From NCBI RefSeq assembly GCF_019578655.1, contig NC_063257.1:806001-870000 (forward strand): a DNA stretch of 64,000 bases, written 5' to 3'. The stretch comes from Ricinus communis (taxonomy: Eukaryota > Streptophyta > Magnoliopsida > Malpighiales > Euphorbiaceae). Numbering within the stretch: position 1 is the stretch's first letter; each line of letters starts with the position of its first letter. A program made the translations under genes and the position numbers. The notes beneath the pieces are model-generated. The model had not been told where the DNA came from. It did no database searches and saw nothing but the letters and a program-made list of their open reading frames with translations. This document shows, piece after piece, positions 1 to 11,598 of this stretch.

Positions 1-466
1 ATAAATTATACTCTGTTGACAATTTATTCTCAAGTAATGGAAGTTCATTCTTTTCATTCTACCATTAAAATATATACACTAAGTATCAGGGTATTTGTAA
101 TTCACTTTTGTAGTTTCATAAGGAAAGATAATTAACAAATAACAAGACGAAAATGATCTCTCAAAAACATGAAAGAAAGGGAAAAACGCAAAAAAGGAAA
201 AAAGAAGAAAGGGGCATCACATAATTCATTAATGATGCGTATTAATTTCATAGTTAGCAGAACTACGCTGAGGAGAAAATATCTGACAGCTGTCCACGTA
301 AGTAAAATTAACGGTCAAGATCGTGCTATATACTCGTATACATAACGCGAACTGTGTTCTATTTATACAACTTATAATTTCCATGAATTCCACTTCTTCG
401 CTCCAACTACATGGACTCCGCCAAATAAAACGCCGGTAATATCCTTGATGGTAGCAGAGTCTCAAA
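1..466. other. Upstream region of PUS10
   Basis: AT-rich sequence with no coding potential that I can support. Its right end is the promoter and 5' leader of the pseudouridine synthase gene that starts at 467. No other feature is recognised here. Confidence 0.5.
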
Positions 467-3400
467 ATGTCTAGCGAAACTGAAGCTCCCCTAGACAGCA
501 CTCTGGACGCGGCGGCGCCAGTTTTCTCACCTACCGCCAATGCCAAATTTTCCATTGGCGACGAGGACATGAGGCTTTTTAATGAAGCTGTTCGTTCTTT
601 GCCTTCTCATGCCGTTAAAGATTTGCTGCGCAATGGGGTTCGTGCACTTAACTAACGATATGCACGCCTCGTTATAACCATACAATTAGGGTTTTGTTTC
701 TGTCTCTAACAGATTTTTGCGAACCGTTTTGTTGTTCTGCTTTATCTTTCTTATCGAAATTAACTGCCGTTCTTTTGCTAAAGAAGCTGAGTTCATTATC
801 TATTTTTAACAACCCAAGCCCAATCAAGAGGTGTGGGATGAAAGGCGGATAAGAGAGCTTTTTTTATTAACAATTTAATTATTGAACGATTTATTCACTG
901 AGTGGATTCGCTTACTGGTTGTTTGGATGCTGGGGAACATAACAGAAAAAAAGAAACTATAAGAACTGCATGTTGTAAATAGCTGATGATATACTGCGGT
1001 TATTTCAATATTTGCTGCTTAGACCTACTGAAGTAGGTTTTCAGAGCGGCCATTGTTGCTTCTGTCCCTACAACCTTTTGCATACGGTTTCATTAATTCT
1101 GCTTTAGCTCTGTTGCCCAACTGAAATATTGTCTGTTTGATTAAGAGGCTGACTAGTAGTCTAATCAATTAACTATAAATTCACACAATGCATGGGAATG
1201 TATCAAAAATTTAAGGCCACTAGTTTGCTTCTGTTTTAGATATGCATGAGATGCATCTTTCGGCTACTTGGAGTCCAAGGACATATTTTCTTTACCTATC
1301 CTCTCTCGCGGTCCCTGATGCATAATATACTTGGAGAGTCTTGGAAAGATGACGAAGATATGAAAGGTTGTTCTACATATAATGAATCAGGAGTTGATAA
1401 AGAAATATGCAATGTTTGTTTGGGCATCTTGCAATTCATTCATCGTGATGATAAAGGAGTACTAGTGAAAAAACACAATGCTGTTAACTTATGCGTATCA
1501 ATTGCTGAATTAATAAAGCAAGAAGGTCATCAGATTGATAGCTTTTCACTTGAAGTCTCTATAGCACCAATTATCCAGGAAAATGAACGTGTTATTCGGT
1601 AAGGGTTATTTAACCCCAGGATACTCTTGATGTTTAGTGATTTTGGAACTGTAGATAATGTTTTATATGTCACATTTTTTTTTGAGTTCCTTGAATATGT
1701 ATAGAGTTGTCATATGTATATATTTGTTAACTCCCAGATGGAATTGATGAGATGTAATGAACTTTATGGGATGTTCTCTACATATTTTCTTTGAGAAATT
1801 GTAGCATGACTTTAACTAAACTTAACTTCGTAAACCTCCATGGTTAATGAATTGTGAAGACCTCTGTGGGGGAAAAAGCAATGTAGAAACAACTCTATGA
1901 CAGGGCACTGTATTACCTTGTTTCTGGTTTATAGAGCTTCAGCAAATTCTAATAAATGAACTCGACCACAATTGTACTCCTTGAGTTATTGATATCTTTT
2001 TTCCCCTTTTTATAGGATTTTCTCTTGTGAATAACTCTGAAATCATGAAATCAAAATACTGATAATAGTTGTTTGTTTATGCATTTTGTAGATTGTATAT
2101 GGAAAGGAAATACAGATCAGAGCTATGGTTCCAAGAAAGTGTTTCTAAATGTATTTGTACAAAGGAAGCACTAAAGTTTGCAATAGCAAATCCACTTGAA
2201 AGGTTGTTGGTGAGTAATTAAAAATTTGTTGTCTTTGAAGGATGGATTCTTCTCCATACAGTGGAGCCCCTTCATGTAATCAAATTTATTTCCTGCATGT
2301 ACCTTTCCCACTCTTTGACTATGAAATAAGGAGAGCCTCACCATGAGACCTAGCCTTTGAGTAACATCATTTAATTAATAGTTAACTGAGCAGCTTGGTC
2401 TGTTTGATTTTCCTTGCAAGAGTGAGGCTAAGGCGATATGTTTTGAGTCATAGGATTTCCCCTGATTAACTGATAATAATTTGTTACTGATGGGACATTA
2501 TTTTTCATGCTATTTCAATTTGTAGCGGAAAGCAAATAAATTGGCTCTTTTAAGGAGTAATTGTAAGTGTTTATATAATTAGAGAAAATGTTAGCAGAAT
2601 TTGGACTAAATTAACCAGGATTGGGCTTTAAAAGGAGAAGGATGCTTTGTAATAGTACAATGAAACTGGGAACAGCAAAAAAATGTAGTGAAGTCACTCC
2701 CAAATTGATCCTCCATTAAATTAAAGCTTTGCAGGATGTAAAATCTGGTCCAAGCTCTTGCCGTATTCGTCTAACTTACACGCAAGCTAAGCCATCAGGT
2801 ATAGCTCCAAATTCAGTGCCTGGAGGTGAAGGTTGCAAGAGAAGAAAAACAGGTATAAGTTTGTTGCAATGTTGTGTGCACATCATTGAAAGCACTGTTT
2901 TTCTAGTTCACCTGAGTAAAATCATCTGAGTTTTGGTTGCTGATGTAACTTGACCACTTTATGCAGGCATTACTGATGCTCCAGAGTCTGTTAATAATGA
3001 GTTAATCAATGCTAGGAATGGATGTTTTGATTCCTCTATGTACAAAGGAATTGATTCCTCTGAGAGTTCTTTCTGTGGTCTGGAAAATCATGAATCTTCT
3101 GAGTGCATCTTCCCCAAGGAAAAAGTAAGTTTCTAGCTTGTTTCTGCTGCAGCCTCTCCATTAGAATGGGGTTTGATCTGGTGGCAACATGTCATTATTT
3201 TAATGGTCCTGGAACTTCAACACTCTGAATTTTGAAATACATGGTTTTCAAAGTCAAATGCACTGTTTTGTTCCTTCGATTCAAAAGAAATGAAGGTGTG
3301 TTGGCTTTATATAGACGATATATCTTATTTGGTTTGAGCTTTATTTCTTTCCAGGTAAAGGAGCCCTGCAACTTGTTATTTCTTTGTTACAGGACACCTA

Positions 3401-4550
3401 TCTACTTTGGTGGAAGATACCTGAAGGTAAGCTGATAGCTATTTTCAAATTTCTGTGGCTTCACACAACTGAATTATGGTGCACTTGCTTGTTCACTCTT
3501 GGTTGGCTTGCTCTAGTTAAGCTTGTTTGAATGGACTTCTGAAGCAATTGGAATCTCTCTTTTTTGAGCAAACAAGAGGTGCAATTCAGCCTTTTTTTTC
3601 TTTGGAAACTCGAGCATTGTCACCACTTGCTTATGAAACTAGTTTTTCTTTTTATGACCTTACGAAGACACTTAAGTTGCAAACTAATTTTTCATTGTAG
3701 CTGTTAACTAAGGGAGAGTTTATTAGATTTTCTTTCTGACTCGATTCCTGAAATAGAAGCTCCATCTCATCCATTTTACCATGCAGTATCAAACAAGAGT
3801 TTTCTTGAGTGGTGGGGCTAATATGAACAAACATTTGACATATGTTTGATGCTTCATTTTAAAATGAAAAATCAATATTTGTGTTGGCTTCTTGCTACCT
3901 TGTGCAATTTTCAGTAATTTTAGTACCTTATATTTGCAGTTCTCAAGGAATGTAAGTCAGACACGTTGGATCATTGATGATGAAAGAATGGGAGAAGCAT
4001 CCATTGAGGTGCCATCTATTACTGCTGACAATTGATATGTTCCTAATTGAAAGCTGCTCTCATGTAAAGATGAATGAAAAACTAATACGTGTCTGGTTAT
4101 TCTGTATAGGAGATAATCGGTGGCAGCATTTTTCCAATGTGTCAGGGTGATAGCTACAAGTTTCATGCAGCTGGTAGAGAGGATATTGATGTACTGAGAA
4201 TCTGCTCTCCTGACTGTCACTATAGTCCTATGAGTCTTGTTCTGATCTATTGAATTACTCTTTCCAGGTCCGAATGCTGGGTTCTGGTAGGCCTTTCCTG
4301 GTCGAGATACAAAATCCCCGCCAACTCCCATCTGAGACCCTTGTAAAAGAAATAGAAACAAAGATAAATAACATGCATGATAAATTGGTGAGTTACTTGC
4401 CAGATTTCGAGGTTGTGTTTTCTTCCTTTCTATTTCCCACTGTTGTGATTAAGTGGGAAGAAGCATATGCCTGATGCAGGTTGGCGTTAGACATCTTAAA
4501 ATGGTATCCAATCACGGTTGGACTCTGATGCATGAAGGGGAAGCAGAAAA

Positions 4551-4588
<38 letters not shown>

Positions 4589-6067
4589 ATTCCCTTTTTG
4601 GGTGGTAACTTCCTCATTGCATATGCATTAAGGGATATGCTATTACTGTAGTATCATACTTTCTTGCAGAAGCAGTATTGTGCACTAGTGTGGATTTCAC
4701 GCCCACTTGAGGATCAAGACTTGCAGTCTATTGCTTCCTTAAAGGATATGGTGTGTTTTTTGTGTGAACTTCATGATCTATTACTGTAAAATTAGCAGCA
4801 ATTTGTTTCAATTAAAGATGCAACCTGAAACATATGATTGAACCTTCTAAACTTGCATGAAGCAAGTTTAGCATTAAAATTTTATAGTTTTTTTTTTGCT
4901 TTTGCTATGCACTTATTTGCTGAAGATTTTAATTTTATTCATGTAAAGTGCTTAATGTTGTTGGCTCTCTATCCTTGTGCAGCAAATTTTGCAGAGAACA
5001 CCAGTGAGGGTGCTCCACCGTCGAAGTCCATTAGAACGTCAAAAGATTATACATTGGTTGGAGCTTTTCCATCTATGTAGCGTTTATTTTCCTAATTCAT
5101 TATTTTAGTTTGTTGTCAATGTCTTAACAGGTTTTTCTCCTTCCAATTCTAGGATGAAAATCGAAAGGCTTACTGGGAGCTGTCAATATTTTCTTTTGCA
5201 TCTATGCACCCAGGTAGCCACTTCCTCTTTCCTTTTTTTTTTTTTTCTTTCATAAAAAGAAATCACTATATCTTCAGATAATCTATTCTTGTAAATATGA
5301 CATCCTAATTGATTGGCAATAAAAGAATTTAAGCTTTTAATCAAGCAAATGGAAAACTTTTTATTTATGGCTGGATGAAATATACTGGACCGAGGTAGAC
5401 ATACATTTAATATCTTTTCGGTGTCGATATGCAATTCTAAATTTGCAATAGCATACTTGGTAATTCCAAGTGAAAGAGAAGTGTGCATATGTGCAGAGGA
5501 GCTGTATATTTTGATTGATTGCCTTCAAAATCTTGACAGATTCTTGGATCTCTCTTTCCTGTGCTACTTAACCTCTTGATGCTTATGGGAAAGAATTTTA
5601 TGATGTTTGCGTCCAGCAAAATGCAAAAGCATTCACGACTTTAGTTGCATTGCAGGCTGGGACATATATCAAAGAATTTGTTCATGGGGATCTGGGACGT
5701 ACACACCCAAGGTAACAAGAACTTTATTCTTTTGTCTTCTGTTAGTTCATGCAAAGTTTATACCAGCGTTTCATTATTTGTCTAAATGATTCTGTCACTT
5801 ATTCTTTAGTAAATATAGATAAGTTGATTTTCGTATTCAGTTGGCGTGCTCTGACCCTAAGCATAGAGAATGAATTTATGGACAGCCTTGCTTATGCTGG
5901 TGCCATTAGATATAGGTATTCATGGCTTTGTTAAATAAGGCAATAGCGTCCTTTATACTTAAATATTTTATATCTTTGGCAGCATTGGATCGATTCTAGG
6001 ATGCAGAGCAGAGATTTTGCAGCTTGATGTTACTGAAGTAAAAATGGATTGCTTCCTGGCTGAATGA
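467..6067 (+). CDS. PUS10: tRNA pseudouridine synthase Pus10, 15 exons
   Basis: Family role: pseudouridylation of tRNA (in archaea and animals, positions 54/55). Coding exons: 467-637, 1240-1598, 2092-2209, 2735-2852, 2967-3124, 3355-3426, 3940-4008, 4110-4190, 4268-4387, 4480-4554, 4670-4750, 4983-5056, 5153-5213, 5656-5711, 5983-6067. All junctions are GT-AG, phases agree, and the total is 1698 nt, i.e. 565 residues. The N-terminal half has paired cysteines (CMRC near residue 60, CNVC in exon 2), as in the Pus10 zinc-binding accessory domain. The C-terminal catalytic domain shows GRYLKFSRN, the active-site stretch GREDIDVR (around residue 380), GRPFLVEIQNPR, QRTPVRVLHRR, and the terminal AGTYIKEFVHGDLGRT and ILQLDV motifs. 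The first ATG in exon 1 fits the expected start. It converges on the prolyl oligopeptidase gene with 267 bp between stop codons. No break is seen. Organelle targeting is not evident. Confidence 0.93.
4555..4585. repeat. (CT)n microsatellite at a splice donor
   Basis: About 15 CT units immediately follow the exon 10 end of PUS10, so the GT donor at 4555 is the first dinucleotide of the repeat tract. The tract is likely length-polymorphic. No function is claimed. Confidence 0.85.
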
Positions 6068-6334
6068 GTTGGGCAACTTGACATTTACTGAAGTGGAAAA
6101 TGATTTATTTCCTGACTGAATAAGTTGGTTGCCATCAATTGTGAGAATACCGTTGCAATTTGATATTTGACTTCAAATACTTTATTGCCATTTGAGAGTT
6201 AAAAAAACAAAGCCTAATAAAATTAGAAAAATCTTATGGATGTGTAGTATAATATCCCTTTGAAAAAGTGATGATAAGTCCTTTTGTCATCTCTGGAACG
6301 ATCTTCCTTATTTATATCACATCATAGTCTGCTA

Positions 6335-9300
6335 TTATTCAATCCAAGTAGCGTCCAATACCTTTGCCATGAAGCTATATCGATCAGCAGCTTCGTCAAT
6401 CTACAGAACATAGGTACAATGTCACAGTAATAAGTTGGTGAAACAAAATTTGAGAAACATGGTGCAATTTTATGTATTTAAACATTACCAGTTTTTGTGT
6501 AGGACGCCCAGCTCCATGTCCAGCCTTGCACTCGATGCGACCTATTATTAGGTTGGTTTGGGGGCTATTCTCCAAACTTGTGCATAAAACATGCTGCATG
6601 GTCTGGAATAAGTGACAAGTTTGGCGTGAGACCCCGATGTGTAACACAAAGGACAAATGACTATATTTTTTAGGACATGAGATATTGGATAAATTTACGA
6701 AAGCTATGGTGTATTGATCCTCGAACCACACATAAGTGTTTAACGATATTAAATACCAACACTAATCCTTTAGCTATTATGATAAATACGTAGAAGCAAA
6801 AGATATAATATGACAAACAACTCCGGGAAGAGGCATCATCGATAACTAACCGCCAATAACTTCAGTGAGTGGAGCGGCACAACACGATCATCATGATCAG
6901 CAGTAAGTAGCATAGTGGATGGATACTCACAATGACGACTGTTAGGTTGTTCCCATGGCCTTCGCACATTATGCAGTGGGGAATACCTGAGAAAAGTAAA
7001 ACAAGCAGGTGAGACAAATATCTTGGAGAATTTCTACTGCAATACTATCATATCCTAACTTCAAGCAGACAGATATAGGTGCTAGACTCAGCTTTTTGAA
7101 TAGTATTCATCTAGACTACAAAACATATATAAAGTCAGTAACAAGATGTGATGTGCTTATTATGCCAGGTTTCACCACTCACTTAATTAGCCAATGGAAT
7201 TCCTCCTCCTTGTCTGAACAGCCATAATCAGAAGTCCACGCATGACCTACAGAACAGAGTTCAATCAGAACATGACACTCGAGAAATGGCTAATACAGCA
7301 CAAGGATGTCAACTAACCTATTGTAAACTTGTGAAATCGCAGCATGTCCATGACACCAACATGAGCTAAAGCACAACCAAAAAGATCAGGTCTCTGCCAC
7401 AATAAAATACAGTAAACAAGCAATACTCATGTTAGTTATAATAAAGCCATAAAGGATAGAACTAAACTGCAAGAAGACAAACAAAACAATTATTCACCTG
7501 ATTGATGGAAGCTCCAATAAGAAGCCCACCATTGCTTCCACCTTCAATGCACAATTTACTCGGTTGGGTATAACCAGTAGATACAAGATATTCAGCAGCA
7601 GAAATGAAGTCATCGAAGCAATTTTGCTTTTTCTCAAGTGAGCCTGATTTATGCCATTCCTCGCCATATTCTCCACCTCCACGAATGTTTGCAATACAGA
7701 AAACAGCACCCAAATGCCTTGTGAGTATAATACGACTAACACTAAATGATGGCGTCAGACTAATGTTAAATCCACCATATCCATATAACAAACATGGATG
7801 TGATCCATCCAGTTTTATGTTCTTCTTGGCCACAATAAATACTGGTATCTTGGTGCCATCCTTGCTAGGAACAAACACCTGGAAACAAAGAATTCTCACA
7901 AAGTGATATGGATGTATACCCACACACACACAGACAAATGCACAAAAGAGAACACATATCTTCAACTTAAATTTCCAGCAAGGAGGTCTTCCACAAGTTC
8001 CACAAGGAATAGGAGGAAGATGCCATAAATCAATTGCAAAGTTAATGCCACAAAAATGTAAAATAGGATAACAATCACCTGATCCACATAGAACTCTGTG
8101 CGATCAAATCCTGGTACATTAATTTCACGGAAAATCTCCATCTCCGGAACTTCAGAATCTAAATTGCATTGATAAATGATACCAGGGGTAAGAAAACTAG
8201 TAAATCCAATAAATACTGTACTATCTTTCCGCCGTGCAGATATCCCATTAACAGTGCCAATGTCCATTGGTAAATGATGCAGTAGGGATCCGGTTTTGAG
8301 ATCCCTTACCTGTAGGACATACTTCACATCACTCAAGTAACCTAAAATCAGTTTATCACCATTAACAGCAGATGCCGATTCTAGGACATCTTTCTCAGCT
8401 TCTGGGACGACATCCGTCCAAATACTTGGCTCCCTCAAGTCTACCCGGACTAGCTTATATCTTGGAGCATCTTTATTAGTCAGAAAAGTAAATCTAGTGT
8501 CATCATTTGCAATGGCAATGTACCGTGCATCCAAGTTATCAATAAGCTTAGTAAATGGGAGCAGGTCATTTCTTCCTCTGAAACCTTCAAGACCTTCAGC
8601 AAAGGCAGATATATCGCAATAGTATACTTTGTTGACAGGATCACAGCTCTCATCAATATACAGGAGGAGATACTGCAGAATAACATGTAAAGATAATTCA
8701 CTTTGATTGAATTTAACAGAGATATACATTATCCATTCTTTTATATGCACCAAACGCTAACTAAATACATGTAGAAGATAAGTCCTGTATAAGAATCGTG
8801 TAGGCATGCACTAGTCCTACAGATGCATAAGGACTCAATTAAAAACTGAAGCCTCAAACGATTTCTGCGAAAAATGAAATGAGAATTCAAGAAGGCATAA
8901 GGTATATATTTATATGTATACCTTCCCATCATCCGTTACACTAGCTCCAAACATATATTTGGGGTTTTCAGGATCTTTCCAACATAGTATATCTTCAGAT
9001 TGATCCGTACCCAATAAATGATAGTATAATTCATGATAAAGATTAGAATCAGTCTCTGTCCCAGCATCTATATTTTCTCCTTCTCTGCACACAACAAAAA
9101 GGGGGGGCTTCAATTTTTCAACCTAAGCAAAATCCAAAACAATGAACAAAGACGGAAATTTAAATTTAAAGATATGATGTCGACATACTTGGGAGCTGGA
9201 TACCGGCTATAGAAAAACCCTTTACTATCATGTGTCCAACTAATACCTGAAAATTTAACCTGTAACAAGAAATGCATAAAACAATGATTAAGCTCATAAT

Positions 9301-10049
9301 CATTGAAACAATCAACTGGTCTATCCCTGAACAATAAGACAACTTACCCAAGATAAAGTCTCAGCCTCAACTCTTTTATCCTCAATACGCATAACTTTAA
9401 CTGTCACCCAATCACTCCCACTTGAACTAAGCCCGTATGCCAAATACTTAGCGTCCTCACTAACCGAAAAGGTATTCAAAGACACCGTTCCATCCTCACT
9501 AAGCGCATTTGGATCAAGTAAAACCTCAGCTTCACCCTCCAAACTATCCTGTACCAATTTGCAATCAACAATTAAAAAGAAACGCAATCAAGCAATACAT
9601 ATATCTTCCTTTTTTTCTCTCTCTAACAAATAGTACCTGCACGTAGAGAACATTTTGAGCTTGGAGTCCAGTGTTATGGAAATAGAAATGTTTATCCCCT
9701 CGCTTAAACGGCGCATCGTATCGCGGATGATCAAATAGCTTTGTGATTTTCTCGCGAAGCTTTTCTCTTGTGTCGCATTTCTTTAACACACTTTCCGTTA
9801 ATTTCACTTGCTCTTCGACGAACTCTTTCACTTCCTGAGCGTCAGGATCTTCAAGCCTATAACAATTAACAACAAACACATTGCTCTTAAATTGGAACCG
9901 TAAAACTAATAATAGAACGTTCAAATTGAATTCTATTACCATCGGTAAGGATCGGCAATCTTAACGCCGTGATAATCGTCAACGACGGACTCGTCACGGC
10001 GAGCAAGTGGATAGCTAAAAGGACCGTTGAGACCAGAGAGAGAACCCAT
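6335..10049 (-). CDS. POP: Prolyl oligopeptidase (S9A serine peptidase), 12 exons
   Basis: Cleaves short peptides after proline. Exons in transcript order: 10049-9940, 9856-9637, 9548-9348, 9259-9189, 9084-8922, 8672-8079, 7878-7498, 7393-7318, 7246-7183, 6986-6851, 6602-6489, 6400-6335. Phases agree and the total is 2196 nt, 731 residues, the usual size of the cytosolic enzyme. The N terminus has the S9A start ([17 protein letters not shown]), followed by the beta-propeller. The catalytic domain gives GGSNGG (Ser about 568), TADHDDRV (Asp about 659) and AGHGAGRPT (His about 701), a complete triad. The chosen start is the conserved MGSLSG methionine. An in-frame ATG 52 codons upstream (10205) would add a Ser/Arg-rich, acid-poor leader, so a targeted isoform is possible. 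The gene is intact. Confidence 0.95.
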
Positions 10050-10205
10050 TATTGACCGCGAGAAAGAGCAATGAGTTTTTCTTCTTGTGAAGTTCTGGGG
10101 GCGCGAGTGAAACGAGGCAGCGAGATTCTGGAAGCGGCGGGTAAAATGAGGAATAGAAATAGGAAGAGAGAGAAAGAGATGCGCATGGCGAGTGGATGAG
10201 AACAT
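10050..10205 (-). other. Possible N-terminal targeting extension of POP
   Basis: The open frame of POP exon 1 continues upstream of the conserved start to an ATG at 10205. It encodes 52 extra residues starting [15 protein letters not shown]. They contain many Ser, Arg, His and Phe and no Asp or Glu, which resembles an organellar transit peptide. Whether it is transcribed is not visible from sequence; it may simply be 5' UTR that happens to stay open. Confidence 0.45.
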
Positions 10206-11598
10206 TATTTCGGCGTTTAATAGGGGGTTCCCTGGATGCTGGGGCATGAGGACCTATTGGATTTTATGTTGTATGACGCCATTTTGCAGTTACTATGTCG
10301 CCATGAATGCGATACTGGGAAATGCTAACTACTTTTTCAGTTTTAATTCTGTGCCCATGGACCATCATCATCTTATTAGCAATTTCATTCTTTGAGGGAG
10401 ATTTCTTTTTTAAAATATATATATATATTAATGTAGTGCCTGCATATTTAATTTAACAGTATAATATAATTATATTATTTAAATAAAATTATATACATAT
10501 ATTTCTCAAAAACGAATTGATCACGTGCCATGTCAGCATGAGTGAAACACAGCCTTATAAACGATCAATGATTATCTTCTTATTCAGTAAAACTAAAACA
10601 TTAGTTCATTTTTATTTAGAGACAATTAAATCGAATCGCCTAAGAATTTATATATGTTTAGATACAATAGAAAGCAACTAGCACAAGAAAATGGTATAAT
10701 TAGCCAACCTATCCGCCACCATGTTGCTTTCCCTATAAAGTATAAGTATGAACACTTCAATCTCTTTTAATATATAAACAAATTTTAATTAGTCATTTTT
10801 TATCATATTTAAGCTATTACATAATTATTAAAATTATTTAGAAATATTATACTTCTTAAAACTACCAAATTTGTAACAATTGGTGAATGAAATTTAAACA
10901 TTAGCTACTAGATCTTGTTGATCGATCAACATATACTAATGGTTGGTGTACTTTTAAGTAAAGTACATAAAATATAAAAACAAGTAGAAATATATTACAA
11001 ACAATACATTTTTTTTTATAATAAGCATTATTTTAAATTAAAACAACTAATTATTTATTGCTCTAAATAATTTTATACTGGAAAAAAAATAATAAAATTT
11101 GCAATGATTATTTTTTAATAAATTAAACAATCAGTTATTTTTATTAGATATATCTATAAATTACACCATGAAGAATTTGTCTTTTATTATTTTGGATAAA
11201 TAAATAGTCACTTCGGTAACTACAAATAAAAAACGAGAAGAACAAATAAAAGTTGAAGAAAGGAGCCAAAGTCGAGCGCCAACATAAATTGAACTTTGCA
11301 CAAAGAATCGCTCGGATGCGCGTGTAAAAGTTTCTACAAGCAAACTCGTCAGCATTAACTGGACCGCGTAGTCCACCTTCAGAAAACCCGAGTGACCTCC
11401 CCGGAATGGAAAAAGTAACAGCTTTGGTGTTCTTTTTGGTGGGAAGTGAGACTGCATGTTAACAAAGCCAAACGGCCACTTCAATGATAGAAGAGAGTAT
11501 TGCACTTTCCCTTTTGAACTCTCTGTCAATTGTCTTCATTACATTCTCAGATTTAAGCGTTATTATTTTCTTTAATATTAATATTATTGATAATTTCA
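10206..11598. other. Divergent intergenic region POP/RopGEF
   Basis: About 1.4 kb between the divergently transcribed POP and RopGEF genes. It is very AT-rich, with a TA tract near 10415-10430 and A/T homopolymers. It must hold both promoters. No conserved ORF, RNA gene or transposon end is recognised. Confidence 0.5.

Noticed and set aside
3121..3360. Suspected frame shift at PUS10 intron 5
   Set aside because: On recounting, exon 5 ends GAA AAA at 3124 before GTAAGT in phase 0, and exon 6 starts GTA AAG in phase 0. The gene is continuous.
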